DNA of 64,000 nucleotides from Aquamicrobium zhengzhouense (GCF_016124105.1 NZ_JADGMQ010000002.1:474015-538014), one strand, 5' to 3'. Shown: positions 1 through 9,406, numbered from the stretch's first letter. The notes: generated by a model from the sequence alone, not told the origin. Numbers and translations are program-made.

Positions 1-2766
1 TACACCCTGATTGACGGTCACCTCCCGAACGAGGTTGTGGCCCCTCACGACACCTCGGCCGAGCGCGCTGTTGAACGGCACATTGACGAGACGCATGGCA
101 GTCATATCGTCGACGGCTTCGAAGTAACCGCAGGCGGGTTCGCCGACGGTCGCCAGACCTTCATCATCGGGGCGGGTGCACTTCGCGCTGCCGGCAAGAG
201 CGTGCGCCGCGTGGCGGATCAGCGCTTCGTGCGTGCCGAAGATCCGGATCTCGTCCAGGTCAATGGAGAGCCTCAGGTCTATCCCGCGGGCGGCGTCGTC
301 AACTTGAACAACGGGCCGATCGACAGCGTCCAGACCGTGACGGTGATCAAGGAAGTCACGCGCACGATCACCCACCAGATCGCAGGCGGATCTGACAACC
401 TCCCGGAAACCCCGGTGTTCGCCATCGTCAGCGTCTCGCAGGGCGGCACCACTTACGTTGAGAACGCGGACTACAAGCTGACGAGCGATCGTGTGGACTG
501 GTCGCCGGGTGGCGCTGAGCCATCACCCGGTTCGACCTATTCCGTGACCTATCGCTATGTGGCGACAGTCACGCCGAACGCGACCGACCGTTTCTCGATC
601 ACACTTGGCGAGGCGGTGGTTGGCCTGCCGGTCTCGATCTCCTATCGGTACAAGCTGAGGCGTATCGACGTGATTGCGATCGACCAGGCGGGCAATGTGG
701 TCTATTTGAAAGGCGTCTCCACAAAGTACACGCCGGTTCCGCCGACCGTGCCTGCGCCTCTCGCGCCTCTGGTTCGCGTAGAGAATATGTGGGGCATTCC
801 GCCGATCCTCAGTGACCTCGGGCAACGCAAGCTCACCGAAGCTGAAGTTCAGTCGATGCTGCGCACGATCCTGACCATGTATGACCAGATCTCGCTGGTC
901 TCGATGGAGCGGGATATTCAGGAACGCGATCCTGCTTCACGCCGGGGCTCGTTCGTGGACCCGTTCCGCGATGACAGCCAGCGGGACATGGGCATTGCCC
1001 AGGACGCGGCGATTATCGACGGGGTGGTGACGCTGCCGATCGACGTGATCACGCTGATGTCGGACCTTGGTGATCAGCCAATCATGCTTCCTTACGTTAC
1101 CGAGCCTGTGCTTTCGCAGCCGTACCGGACTGCCTCGCGTAAGATCAATGAGTATATGGCGTTCGATCCTCTGCCGGCAGCACTGTCATTGAAGCCTGCG
1201 GTTGACCGATGGAACCAGAGGCAGTCGACGTCGACCAGCAGCGAAACCGAATCCATGGTGAAGGTTGGCGTTTACCGGCCTGACCTTCTGGATACGCCCC
1301 TCTACGGGACCTCCAGCTTCGAGACGACGGTGACACGCAACGTCACCTCGAGGAGCAGCACCCGGGACTTGCCGAACCTTCGCTCGATCTCGGTGGAATT
1401 CCGGGCCGAACGCATGGGCCCGGGCGAGCAGCTCGATGCAGTCACCTTCGATGGGATTGACGTCACGGCGTCGGTCACCGGAACAAAGGTGGCAGATGCG
1501 CAAGGCGTGTTGACGGGGAGCTTCATGATCCCGTCGGGCGTGCGCGCTGGCACCAAGCAGGTGATCGTCACCGGCAAGGGTGGAACGCGCGGTCAGACCA
1601 CCTTCACCGGCCAGGGCACGTTGACGGTCACGCAATACCACACCACGACGCATACTCACACGGTGGAGTCTGTCATCGACCCGGTCGCGCAATCCTTCGC
1701 GCTGCCGGTAACGAGGCAGATCACTGGCGTCAAGGTCGAGTTCACCAAGCGCGGCAACGCCAGCAATCCGGTGGTCCTAGAAATGCGGCCGATGGCCGAT
1801 GGTGGCCTTCCGGGACTTGAGACGCTGGCAGAAGGCATCATCAGCGGCGGAGCGTTCAACGTCTCAAACCCGGATGTTGACCAGCCGTCCAACTGGACAG
1901 AGATCAGCTACCGCTTCCCGGTGGTGACACGTGCCAACGAGTTCCGCTGGTTTGCGTTGCTGACGTCTGATGCTGAGCATTCCGTTGCGGTTGCCCAGCT
2001 GGGCGACCAGAGCGATCCGAATGCACCGCGCGGCTACGATGCTCGTAAGCAGGAGTGGATCCGTCAGAACCTTCTGAATGGCGATGCTGCAGACGGGTCG
2101 AACGGTGTCTCGTGGAAGCTGCTTCCCGATACCGACCTCACCTGCCAGATCATGGCTGCCCGATATACGGCAACCAGCCGGACTGTCGTAATCGGTGAGT
2201 TCGACCTCGAGGAGATCAACGAGGACGGTATCTCCGACATTCTCGTTCTGCTGATTGTCGACCAGCCGTCGGAAGACTGCCGGGTGACGCTCGAGATGGA
2301 GCGCGAAAGCGGTGAAGTCGTCCGCTTCGAGCCGGGGGTTGCCCTTCACCTGACCGAGTACCTGAAGGAGACTGTCGAGATCCGGATGGTGCTGGCCGGA
2401 ACAGCAACGCTGTCGCCTGTGGTCATGCCCGAATGCCAGATCATGTTCGGCCGCCTCAAAGAGGCTGCCACCTATGTGAGCGAAGCCATTGAGCTTCGCC
2501 AGGTCGGCAGCGGCCTCAAGGTGCGCTCGGTCATGGAGGTGCTCACGCCTGGCTCTTCAGGTGTAACGGTGGAGCTTGGCGACGATGGCGACTGGACCTC
2601 AATGGGCTCGCCCATTGCCGATGATCTCGGGGATGGCTGGGTCGAGCGCGAGTACCTAGCCACCGGCGTCACTGATCTTGAAACCCGTCAGAAAATCACT
2701 CTAACCGGCTCGCCTGCGGCCCGACCTGCGGTTCGACGGTTGCGAGTCCGTGCAACGGAGATCTGA
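1..2766 (+). CDS. DUF4815-like phage tail/baseplate protein, 5' end cut by the window
   Basis: The reading frame is open from the first base, and the GTG at 37 is internal, so at least 921 residues of a longer protein are visible. It is rich in beta-strand-forming Val/Thr stretches and has no obvious membrane segment. The architecture and position, just before fibre-like genes and the sheath gene, match the large DUF4815 proteins found in rhizobial myophage-type prophages. Those are thought to belong to the tail tip or baseplate. It is followed after 2 bases by the next tail gene, which indicates one late operon. The family call is by remembered resemblance, and the exact structural role is inferred. 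Confidence 0.7.
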   Translation, partial: YTLIDGHLPNEVVAPHDTSAERAVERHIDETHGSHIVDGFEVTAGGFADGRQTFIIGAGALRAAGKSVRRVADQRFVRAEDPDLVQVNGEPQVYPAGGVVNLNNGPIDSVQTVTVIKEVTRTITHQIAGGSDNLPETPVFAIVSVSQGGTTYVENADYKLTSDRVDWSPGGAEPSPGSTYSVTYRYVATVTPNATDRFSITLGEAVVGLPVSISYRYKLRRIDVIAIDQAGNVVYLKGVSTKYTPVPPTVPAPLAPLVRVENMWGIPPILSDLGQRKLTEAEVQSMLRTILTMYDQISLVSMERDIQERDPASRRGSFVDPFRDDSQRDMGIAQDAAIIDGVVTLPIDVITLMSDLGDQPIMLPYVTEPVLSQPYRTASRKINEYMAFDPLPAALSLKPAVDRWNQRQSTSTSSETESMVKVGVYRPDLLDTPLYGTSSFETTVTRNVTSRSSTRDLPNLRSISVEFRAERMGPGEQLDAVTFDGIDVTASVTGTKVADAQGVLTGSFMIPSGVRAGTKQVIVTGKGGTRGQTTFTGQGTLTVTQYHTTTHTHTVESVIDPVAQSFALPVTRQITGVKVEFTKRGNASNPVVLEMRPMADGGLPGLETLAEGIISGGAFNVSNPDVDQPSNWTEISYRFPVVTRANEFRWFALLTSDAEHSVAVAQLGDQSDPNAPRGYDARKQEWIRQNLLNGDAADGSNGVSWKLLPDTDLTCQIMAARYTATSRTVVIGEFDLEEINEDGISDILVLLIVDQPSEDCRVTLEMERESGEVVRFEPGVALHLTEYLKETVEIRMVLAGTATLSPVVMPECQIMFGRLKEAATYVSEAIELRQVGSGLKVRSVMEVLTPGSSGVTVELGDDGDWTSMGSPIADDLGDGWVEREYLATGVTDLETRQKITLTGSPAARPAVRRLRVRATEI

Positions 2767-2768
2767 TC

Positions 2769-3521
2769 ATGGCACTTGAAGACACCCCGCATCTGGGGCT
2801 GCCTCTGCCTCATCCTGACAATAGTCCGAGGACCGTCGATGTGCCGCGTTTGCGCGCGGCACTCACGGCGATCGATGGGCATCTGAAGGATCTTCAGGAC
2901 GCGGCCTCTGCGCTCGAAGATGACAAGGCGGACAAGGCCCGGGTCGCGATAGACATCGCGACGGCCGTTTCACAGGCGATCTCGGATCTCCTTAATGGAG
3001 CGCCAGAAGCCTACGACACGCTGAAGGAGATCGCTGACAAGCTTGCGGATACTGACGATGTGGTCAGCGGCATCATCGCTACAATAGCCACGAAAGCTGC
3101 AGCATCATCTGTCTACACCAAGGCTGAAATAGATCATGAGCTTTCCGGAAAGGCCAACTCGTCAGCGCTCGGTGGGAAGGCGAATCTTTCCGGAGGAAAC
3201 GCCTTTACCGGACCGCAGCGAGTGGCATTCACGTCGCACTCGGTTGGCGCTGCGATCCTGACGCTCGACCTCGAAGCCAATAACGGCTTCGCCATCACGA
3301 TGACTGGAAATCCGACCATCGCCAATCCGTCGAACATCGCCAGTGCGATCGGGCAGGAAGTTTTAATCGTCTTTAGGGGCGCGTACCAGCCGAGTTTCGG
3401 CAGTTTCTGGAAGTTTCCCAAAGGTGAGGCTCCCAGCTTTGAAGGGGGCTTAAACGCCATCGGCGGCACGGTACTTTCATCGACGGAAATTCTCGTCCAT
3501 GGCGCAGCGGGGTATGCGTGA
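2769..3521 (+). CDS. Phage tail fibre-like protein
   Basis: This 250-residue protein contains, near residues 70-95, the stretch DLLNGAPEAYDTLKEIADKL, a hallmark of phage tail fibres and tail collar proteins. It is followed by the Ala/Ser/Lys 'KANSSALGGKANLSG' repeat style typical of trimeric fibre shafts. The C-terminal part is beta-rich and probably forms a receptor-binding or trimerisation tip. The N-terminal 30 residues could anchor it to the DUF4815 protein encoded just upstream. Its stop overlaps the next start by four bases (ATGA), so the two are translationally coupled. Confidence 0.75.
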   Translation: MALEDTPHLGLPLPHPDNSPRTVDVPRLRAALTAIDGHLKDLQDAASALEDDKADKARVAIDIATAVSQAISDLLNGAPEAYDTLKEIADKLADTDDVVSGIIATIATKAAASSVYTKAEIDHELSGKANSSALGGKANLSGGNAFTGPQRVAFTSHSVGAAILTLDLEANNGFAITMTGNPTIANPSNIASAIGQEVLIVFRGAYQPSFGSFWKFPKGEAPSFEGGLNAIGGTVLSSTEILVHGAAGYA

Positions 3522-3994
3522 TGTTTGGATTTAGTCCTATTGCGATGGGAAGTGGTGGAAAATCACCGTTCAATTTCTCTGGAACATTCTCAAGTGACCT
3601 AGAAGGATGGGTCACAGGGGCTCAAGCAAGATGGGACGGAGGCGATAGCAGTCGGGCCCGGACACTACCTGGATGTCTGTTAATGGTTGCTTATAACTTT
3701 AACTCCAATTGGGCCGAGTATACGATACCAGCTGAAATAGCTGGAGGGATGCAGATTACAGCATCTGTATGGACTCGCACATTTGATTCAGAAACTAATA
3801 ATAATAGACGTATTCGATATAAGATCGGCGCTGGTTCCTTTTCAGTGCTTGCAAACGTACGGGGCGATGAACGTCCCTACAGACTTCTATCTGGAACGTT
3901 CTCTAATCCTACTGAATCCAGCGTCACCATTCGTCTAGATTGCAACGCGTATGGAGCGTTCGATGATTGGGCGATTTCCGGAGTCTTGTTGTAA
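3518..3994 (+). CDS. Hypothetical fibre-tip / jelly-roll-like phage protein
   Basis: This 158-residue ORF starts in an ATGA overlap with the fibre gene and ends in a TAATG overlap with the next gene, so it sits inside the tail operon. The sequence alternates aromatic and polar residues (WAEYTIP, ITASVWTRTF, SSVTIRLDC) in a way that suggests a beta-sandwich similar to carbohydrate-binding modules. No specific family is recognised. It is visibly AT-richer than its neighbours, with codons such as aat, ata and tta, which suits a recently acquired host-range module. A role in binding surface glycans is inference. Confidence 0.55.
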   Translation: MMFGFSPIAMGSGGKSPFNFSGTFSSDLEGWVTGAQARWDGGDSSRARTLPGCLLMVAYNFNSNWAEYTIPAEIAGGMQITASVWTRTFDSETNNNRRIRYKIGAGSFSVLANVRGDERPYRLLSGTFSNPTESSVTIRLDCNAYGAFDDWAISGVLL

Positions 3995-4527
3995 TGCAAT
4001 ACAAACATCCGAATCTACCTGGGTTTATCAGTCCCGCACCCTTCAAACTCGGGGAAGGTGACGAAACAATTTCTTACGCCCGAGCATGGTGGGATAAAGC
4101 GACAGAACAGGAAATTGCTGATCTCGGCTTTGTTGAGTACCGCGCGCCGGAGTCACTCCCACCAACGCCAACCCCCGAAGCGATTGACGCCGAACGCGAC
4201 CGACGCATTGCGGCGGGCTTCATCTTTGAAGAAAAGCTCTACCAGTCGCGCCCGGAAGATCGGGAGAACATGGCGGGGGCATCGGTCGCTGCACTAGCCG
4301 CGATGGTCAGCGGATCGGAGCCTGGCGACTACCGCTGGCACAGCGGCGACAGCGACTTTGTCTGGATCGCGGAAGACAACAGCCTGACGCTGATGGACGC
4401 GCAGACGATGTTCGCGCTTGGTCAAACCGCAATGGCGCACAAGCAGGCGCATATCTTCGCGGCCCGCGCCTTGAAAGACGCCGATCCTATCCCGGCGGAT
4501 TACACCGACGACGCCTACTGGCCGTAG
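3994..4527 (+). CDS. DUF4376 domain phage tail protein
   Basis: The chosen ATG at 3994 overlaps the preceding stop (TAATG). The 177-residue product has the DUF4376 signature in its second half: a DAERDRRIAAGF helix, then ENMAGASVAALAAM, a W-H-x-G-D-x-D-F-x-W strand region and a helical MFALGQTAMAHKQAHIF tail. DUF4376 proteins are common next to tail fibre genes and resemble tail fibre assembly proteins, although their function is unproven. The location between fibre genes and the sheath gene supports a tail assembly role. Confidence 0.75.
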   Translation: MQYKHPNLPGFISPAPFKLGEGDETISYARAWWDKATEQEIADLGFVEYRAPESLPPTPTPEAIDAERDRRIAAGFIFEEKLYQSRPEDRENMAGASVAALAAMVSGSEPGDYRWHSGDSDFVWIAEDNSLTLMDAQTMFALGQTAMAHKQAHIFAARALKDADPIPADYTDDAYWP

Positions 4528-4638
4528 CTGCCTGCGTCCGAGCGCGCGCCAGCAACTTTCTTCACATCCTGAACATCCATCACCACCGGCTTTTGTGCCT
4601 GGCGGCGACATACCCTTTTGCCCAATGGAGATGATCCA

Positions 4639-5880
4639 ATGACCAGTCCGCATTTCGGCATGACTTTTTCACGTCCGCAGGACGAGCCGGTACCAACGCT
4701 TGGCGCCGACTTTTCCAAGGTGCTCCTGATCGAAATATCGAATGATGCAGATCCAGAAGTTTTCGCGCTCGATGAACCGGTGCGTTTTTCGTCAAGTGAT
4801 CCGCGCTACACGTCCAAGCTGGGCACCGGCCCGCTGGCTGATGCGGTGCGCGCGATCAATTCGCAGCTGTCCGGTCTGAATGCGGGTGCGGATGTGACCG
4901 TGGTGCGCGTTGCTGAAGGGACAAGCGAGAACCCGCGGGATGCGCTCGAGGAAACAAGCGCCAACATCATGGAGGCGCTGGAAAACGTTTCGTCGATCCC
5001 AAGCCATGTCAACGCAACGCCGCGGCTCGTGTGGGCCGGGCGAACCGCCTGGCGTCCTGATGCAAACACTGCCAATCCGGTTGTTGCTGCGCTTCCTGCG
5101 GCTTTGGAAAAGCTGCTTGCGGTCGCGGCTGTCGATGTCGATGACAGTTCGGCTGAGGAAGCGATCGACGCGCGCGAGACGATGAATTCCCAGCGGCTTA
5201 TTCCGATCGGCATTGCCGGACGGGTTTTTGAGGGCACCGATCTCGTCACCCGTCCGATGGGACCCCGTATTGCCGGTTTGTTCATCCGCACGGACAATGA
5301 TCATGGTGGCAAGCCGTTCAACCCGATTGCGAACCGGCCGATCCAGGGGTTGGCCGGCCTGTCGCGCAAGCTGCCGTTCTCGCTGCTTGATGGATCAACC
5401 GAAGGTCAGCAGATGCTGGAGGCCAATGTCTCGATCGTTGCAGAAGGCGAAGTGGGGGTCGATGGATCGATTGCCGATGGCGGCTTCGTCTTCATCGGCA
5501 CCGACAACACCGAGACGGGCGAGCTTTGGCGGCAAATTCACCAGGTGCGCGGGGCTGATTATCTCACCGTCAAGATGATGCAGATCACCCGCCAGTTCCT
5601 TGGTCGCAAGATCACTGCGGATCTGACCGAAGCATGGCTTAACTCCCTGAAGTTCATGCTGCGCGATCACAAGGCGGCGGATGACATTCTTGGTTATGAC
5701 GTTGGCTTCCGCCGCGACAGGAACAGCCCCGAGCAGATCCGGCTTGGTCATCTGACGGTCAATCTCGGGATTGAGCCGGCACCTGCCTTTAAACTCGCCA
5801 ATCACGAGATCCGCCGCTACCGCCCTGCAGTTGAGGGGCTGGTGCAGGAGATCATCGCCCGCCTCAACGCCGCCGTCTGA
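4639..5880 (+). CDS. Phage contractile tail sheath protein (P2 FI-like)
   Basis: The 413-residue product polymerises around the tail tube and contracts to drive it through the host envelope. The N-terminal FGMTFSRPQDEPVPTLGADFSKVLLI region, the QGLAGLSRKLPFSL segment and the C-terminal FVFIGTDNTETGELWRQIHQVRGADYL section follow the family pattern, and the length suits the shorter rhizobial/Mu-type sheaths. The ATG at 4639 is preferred because GGAG lies 8 bases upstream. The in-frame TTG at 4618 precedes that ribosome site. The tube gene follows 51 bases later, the usual sheath-tube order. Confidence 0.9.
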   Translation: MTSPHFGMTFSRPQDEPVPTLGADFSKVLLIEISNDADPEVFALDEPVRFSSSDPRYTSKLGTGPLADAVRAINSQLSGLNAGADVTVVRVAEGTSENPRDALEETSANIMEALENVSSIPSHVNATPRLVWAGRTAWRPDANTANPVVAALPAALEKLLAVAAVDVDDSSAEEAIDARETMNSQRLIPIGIAGRVFEGTDLVTRPMGPRIAGLFIRTDNDHGGKPFNPIANRPIQGLAGLSRKLPFSLLDGSTEGQQMLEANVSIVAEGEVGVDGSIADGGFVFIGTDNTETGELWRQIHQVRGADYLTVKMMQITRQFLGRKITADLTEAWLNSLKFMLRDHKAADDILGYDVGFRRDRNSPEQIRLGHLTVNLGIEPAPAFKLANHEIRRYRPAVEGLVQEIIARLNAAV

Positions 5881-5931
5881 GCCAGTCAGCCGCATCCAGT
5901 TTCACCACAGGTTCCTTGAAGGGAGCACCTT

Positions 5932-6444
5932 ATGCAGCCGCTTTACCTTTTGACTGCCGTGGACGTACGCCGCGCCGAAGAAGCAGATAGTTCACGCGCG
6001 ACAACGATTGCGAGCCTCACCATCCCCTCGATCACTTTCATGACCGCCAACCACAATCCGGGCGGCGGGGTGATGAGTGTCGATTTTGCCTTGCCTCGTA
6101 TCGAGCCGGTTGAACCGGCGATGACCGTGAAGGGCTTTGATACCGACATCTTCCGGGGTCTGGGTGTTGTCGATCGCTGGACCTTTGCCGGGGCCGTGCG
6201 CGACAAGAAAACGGGACGTGCTGTTCCCGCACGCGCGATCATTGAAGGTGCGATTGTCGAATGGGAGCCGGATGAGGCGAGCCCGGAAGAGTTTGTCGGC
6301 TGCACCCATGGTTTCAAGGAAGTTACGCATTACGAGTTTACGCTTGATGGCGATGAGCTCTGGTACGTCGATTTCTGGGAGCGCGTCATCCGGCGCAAGG
6401 GTGATGACCTCTTCCGGGAAGATCGCCTGGCGCTTGGAGCCTGA
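5932..6444 (+). CDS. Phage major tail tube protein (P2 FII-like)
   Basis: At 170 residues this matches the usual size of P2 FII-family tube proteins, which stack as hexamers inside the sheath. The N-terminal strand region is followed by a conserved mid-section (PVEPAMTVKGFDTDIFRGLG). The C-terminal YEFTLDGDELWYVDFWERVIRRKGDDLF region matches the family's 'geelieiD...n..i.dG.D' pattern. An AGGGAG ribosome site precedes the ATG. Position between sheath and tail assembly chaperone is the standard order of P2-like tail operons. Confidence 0.9.
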   Translation: MQPLYLLTAVDVRRAEEADSSRATTIASLTIPSITFMTANHNPGGGVMSVDFALPRIEPVEPAMTVKGFDTDIFRGLGVVDRWTFAGAVRDKKTGRAVPARAIIEGAIVEWEPDEASPEEFVGCTHGFKEVTHYEFTLDGDELWYVDFWERVIRRKGDDLFREDRLALGA

Positions 6445-6524
6445 CACCTCAGCTTTGCGCATTCCCTCTCGGATGTCTGACACCGAAGAGTGGAAATCAT
6501 GAATCGAATTCTAAAGGAAACAAT

Positions 6525-6821
6525 ATGAGCGAGAAGCTGAGAAGCGCGACCGTGACGCTGGACTATCCTGTCCAGCATGAGGGCCGGGATATCCAAAGCC
6601 TCACCTTTAGGCGGATGAAAGCCAAGGATGCTCTTTTGGCCGAGGGCGAGGAGAACAAGGCCCGGGCTGGCTATCTTCTGTTTGCCGCGCTTGCCGGGGT
6701 CGATCTTGCCGTCATCGAGGAGCTCGACATCGAGGATCTCGAAAAGATCGGGGAGGCGGTCGTTCCTCTGATGGGAAAGTCGGCGGAAGCTCTGATCGAC
6801 AAGGCCAAACAGGCGCAGTGA
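6525..6821 (+). CDS. Phage tail assembly chaperone, gpE-like (zero-frame product)
   Basis: This small acidic 98-residue protein precedes the tape measure gene. Short helical segments (RRMKAKDALLAEGEE; AVIEELDIEDLEKIGEAV) resemble the phage tail assembly chaperone families (Phage_TAC_7, Mu gp41 and P2 gpE type) that coat the tape measure protein during tail assembly. Its frame contains a perfect -1 slippery heptamer about 45 bases before the stop, so a fraction of ribosomes should produce a longer fusion with the downstream short frame. The zero-frame stop overlaps the downstream GTG. Confidence 0.8.
   Translation: MSEKLRSATVTLDYPVQHEGRDIQSLTFRRMKAKDALLAEGEENKARAGYLLFAALAGVDLAVIEELDIEDLEKIGEAVVPLMGKSAEALIDKAKQAQ
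6773..6779 (+). promoter_or_regulatory. Programmed -1 frameshift site (slippery heptamer GGGAAAG)
   Basis: In the chaperone frame the bases read G GGA AAG, the X XXY YYZ arrangement needed for tandem -1 slippage, and GGGAAAG is the heptamer used by lambda G/GT. After slippage the -1 frame is open through codons at 6776-6817 and runs on to the stop at 6980-6982. Position before the zero-frame stop and directly upstream of the tape measure gene matches the classical arrangement. I see the site and the open frame; slippage itself is inferred. Confidence 0.75.
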
Positions 6822-6982
6822 AGGTTATGTGGCGGGACATTATTACCCAATTGGCCCGCCATTTGAACACTGCCGTAGATATCGTCGAGGAATGGGACAT
6901 CGACAAGTTCGCTGCTTACCAGGCGTCGCTTGGCCGCGTCCTGAAGGCTGAGGCGCCAAGATCGCCTCGCTCGGGTCGATAG
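6818..6982 (+). CDS. Frameshift partner of the tail assembly chaperone (E'-like frame)
   Basis: This short frame encodes WRDIITQLARHLNT and then a helix-rich tail ending in APRSPRSGR. It has only 54 codons from a GTG that overlaps the upstream stop, or 51 from ATG at 6827. No convincing ribosome site was seen for independent translation. Together with the slippery site at 6773 it most likely forms the C-terminal extension of a 152-residue chaperone fusion, the counterpart of P2 E+E' or lambda GT, whose T-like part recruits tail tube subunits. It is too short for most gene callers. Confidence 0.65.
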   Translation: MKVMWRDIITQLARHLNTAVDIVEEWDIDKFAAYQASLGRVLKAEAPRSPRSGR

Positions 6983-7030
6983 GGCCCCCCGTCCGATCCC
7001 TTCTTCCCTCATCATAAGCAGAGCAGATCC

Positions 7031-9406
7031 ATGACCACATTGACTTCGCAGTTGATCGTGTCGCTGCTTGACCGTGTTTCTGCGCCGGCAAAAGGCGTGG
7101 CGGCAGCCGTCAATAATATGCAGAGCCGGATCGATGCCAACAATCGGCGCATGGAGGCGATGCGCGGACGCATGGTCGAGGCGGCTGCTGTTGCCTATGG
7201 ACTTGCCCGGGCAATGGCGTCGCCATTGAAAGCGGCAACCGAGTTCGAGACAACGCTTGAGGATATCGGCCAGAAGCTCGACGAGCCGGTGGCAAAGCTG
7301 CCGAAGCTTGGAAAGGAAATTCGGGACGTGGCGCGGCAGACGACCCAGTCTGCCGCGCAAATTGCAACGGGCATGGATGTTCTTGCCGGCATGGGTGCAA
7401 GTCGTGGCGATGCGCTTGGCCTTCTGATGCCGATCGGCAAGGCTGCTACCGCGTATAATGCCAGCATCGCGGATCTTTCGCAGGCAGGGTATGCGGCGCT
7501 CGACAATCTGAAAGTTCCTGCCAATGAGTTTGGCAAGGCACTGGATGCCATGGCGCAGGCCGGCAAGGCCGGTGCCTTCGAACTGAAGGACATGGCGCAA
7601 TATTTTCCCTCGCTGGGAGCTGCCTATCAGGGGCTGGGGCAAACGGGCGTCTCTTCGGTCGCGGATCTGGCGGCTGCTCTCCAGGTGGTGCGAAAGGGCA
7701 CAGGCGACAGTGCGGAGGCTGCCACCAACCTGTCGAACATCCTGCAGAAGGTTTACGCGCCGCAGACGATCAAGGCATTCAAGAAGATCGGCATTGATCT
7801 TCGAAAGGAAATGGATCGGGCTGCTAAAGCCGGGATGACGCCAATTGAGGCAATTGCCGAGATCACCCGCAAGGCGCTGAAGGGAGATCTCAGCCGCCTC
7901 GGTGATCTCTTTACCGATGCCCAGGTGCAAAAGGGGCTGCGCCCCCTGATCCAGAACCTTGATCTTTACCGGCAGATCCGCGCCGAGGCGATGTCCGCGC
8001 AAGGCGTCGTCGAGGAAGATTATCAGCGGCGACTGGTAACAGGGCAGCTTGCGACCCAGCGGATCCAGATCGCCATGGAGAACCTCAACCTCGCCATCGG
8101 CTCAGCCCTTCTTCCAGCTCTTGCCAATCTTGGCGATGTGATCGTGCCGATAATCACCAAGATGGCAGAGTGGGCAGAAGCCAACCCTGCTTTGACGCAG
8201 GCGATTGTTGCGTTGAGCGCCGGGCTTGTCGGTCTTCGTGTTGCAGCCATTGCTGCGCAGTTCAGCCTTCTATGGATGAAGGGGGGGCTTTTGGCCGCCG
8301 GACTTGCCGGAATGAAGGGCCTGGCCGCTGCGCTGAGGATTGCCGGGCTAGCCTTCATGCCCTTTGGGGCTGGGGCGCGCGCGGCCCGAAGCGCCATGAT
8401 CGGCTTTACAGCCGCAGCGTCTGTTGGCGGAACGGGATCCGCCCTTAAAATCATGGGCTCAAGCCTGCTTGGGCTCCTCAGTCCGATGCGGCTGGTCACG
8501 TCCGCTCTCAAGGTGTTGCGGCTTGCGGTAATCGGAACCGGAATCGGGGCAGCGCTTGTGGGCATAGCTGCGGCAGGAACCTGGATCTACAACAACTGGC
8601 AGGGGATCGGCGTTGCCTTTGAAGCTTTCAAGGGCGCTTTCATGCGGGCGATCGAGCCGGTCATGCCCGCCCTGGAGCCGGTCATCGACGGGGTTTCCAG
8701 CCTGTTTGACTGGATTGGCGATCTCTTGGGACCAATCGATGAAATGAATGGCAGCTGGGCTGCCTGGGGGATCGCTGCCGGAAATGCTGTCGGTGAAATT
8801 GTTGCGGCAGTGGTTGGCCTTCCGGGCAAAATCATCGCGTTTTCCGAAGATATGCTCGATGCAGGTCGAGAACTCGCCCAGGCGATGTGGGACGGCGTCA
8901 AGGAGATGATTGCCCAAATGGTTGACTGGTTTCGGGAATTGCCGGGGCGGATCATCGAGGCGATCGGCTCGATCGACCTGACCAGCATCATCAGCTGGCC
9001 ATCACCGCCTTCCTGGTGGACCAACCGCCCTTCCTGGCTGGGTGGAGGTGGTGGTGAGAGCGCAGGGATTGCAGGTGCACGTGCGGCGGGCGGGCCGATC
9101 GCTGCAGGTCGGACCTATCTGGTTGGTGAAGAAGGTCCGGAGCTGATCACCCCGTCCCGTTCTGGCTACGTCCATTCTGCGGATGAAACAGCAGCAATGG
9201 CACATGGCGGCTCGCGGAATACAGGAAGTGGCAGTGCGGGTTCATCCGTCCTGTCCCTCGGATCGCTCATTGGCGAACTTCATGTGCATCCGGCTCCTGG
9301 GATGGATGAGGAAGCTTTGGCGCAAAAAGCAGCGCGACTGATTGGCCAGGCGGTGCGTGAGGCGCTTTCCGGCATCCAATCCGACAGCGAATGGGCTATT
9401 GCGTGA
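7031..9406 (+). CDS. Phage tail tape measure protein
   Basis: The 791-residue product sets tail length and is ejected with the DNA. The N-terminal third carries the TP901-type core (AATEFETTLEDIGQKLDE, TTQSAAQIATGMDVLAGMG, ALDNLKVPANEFGKALDAMA). Hydrophobic helical segments follow around residues 385-420 and 480-520, then a Gly-rich C-terminus containing GRTYLVGEEGPELITPSRSGY, a motif seen at the ends of many tape measure proteins. It directly follows the chaperone pair and overlaps gpU by one base (TGATG). Its length is typical of a medium-length contractile tail. Confidence 0.92.
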   Translation: MTTLTSQLIVSLLDRVSAPAKGVAAAVNNMQSRIDANNRRMEAMRGRMVEAAAVAYGLARAMASPLKAATEFETTLEDIGQKLDEPVAKLPKLGKEIRDVARQTTQSAAQIATGMDVLAGMGASRGDALGLLMPIGKAATAYNASIADLSQAGYAALDNLKVPANEFGKALDAMAQAGKAGAFELKDMAQYFPSLGAAYQGLGQTGVSSVADLAAALQVVRKGTGDSAEAATNLSNILQKVYAPQTIKAFKKIGIDLRKEMDRAAKAGMTPIEAIAEITRKALKGDLSRLGDLFTDAQVQKGLRPLIQNLDLYRQIRAEAMSAQGVVEEDYQRRLVTGQLATQRIQIAMENLNLAIGSALLPALANLGDVIVPIITKMAEWAEANPALTQAIVALSAGLVGLRVAAIAAQFSLLWMKGGLLAAGLAGMKGLAAALRIAGLAFMPFGAGARAARSAMIGFTAAASVGGTGSALKIMGSSLLGLLSPMRLVTSALKVLRLAVIGTGIGAALVGIAAAGTWIYNNWQGIGVAFEAFKGAFMRAIEPVMPALEPVIDGVSSLFDWIGDLLGPIDEMNGSWAAWGIAAGNAVGEIVAAVVGLPGKIIAFSEDMLDAGRELAQAMWDGVKEMIAQMVDWFRELPGRIIEAIGSIDLTSIISWPSPPSWWTNRPSWLGGGGGESAGIAGARAAGGPIAAGRTYLVGEEGPELITPSRSGYVHSADETAAMAHGGSRNTGSGSAGSSVLSLGSLIGELHVHPAPGMDEEALAQKAARLIGQAVREALSGIQSDSEWAIA

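Noticed and set aside
6671..8002. Minus-strand ORF of 443 codons inside the tape measure gene
   Set aside because: It is the antisense shadow of a well-supported tail gene and shows no domain pattern.
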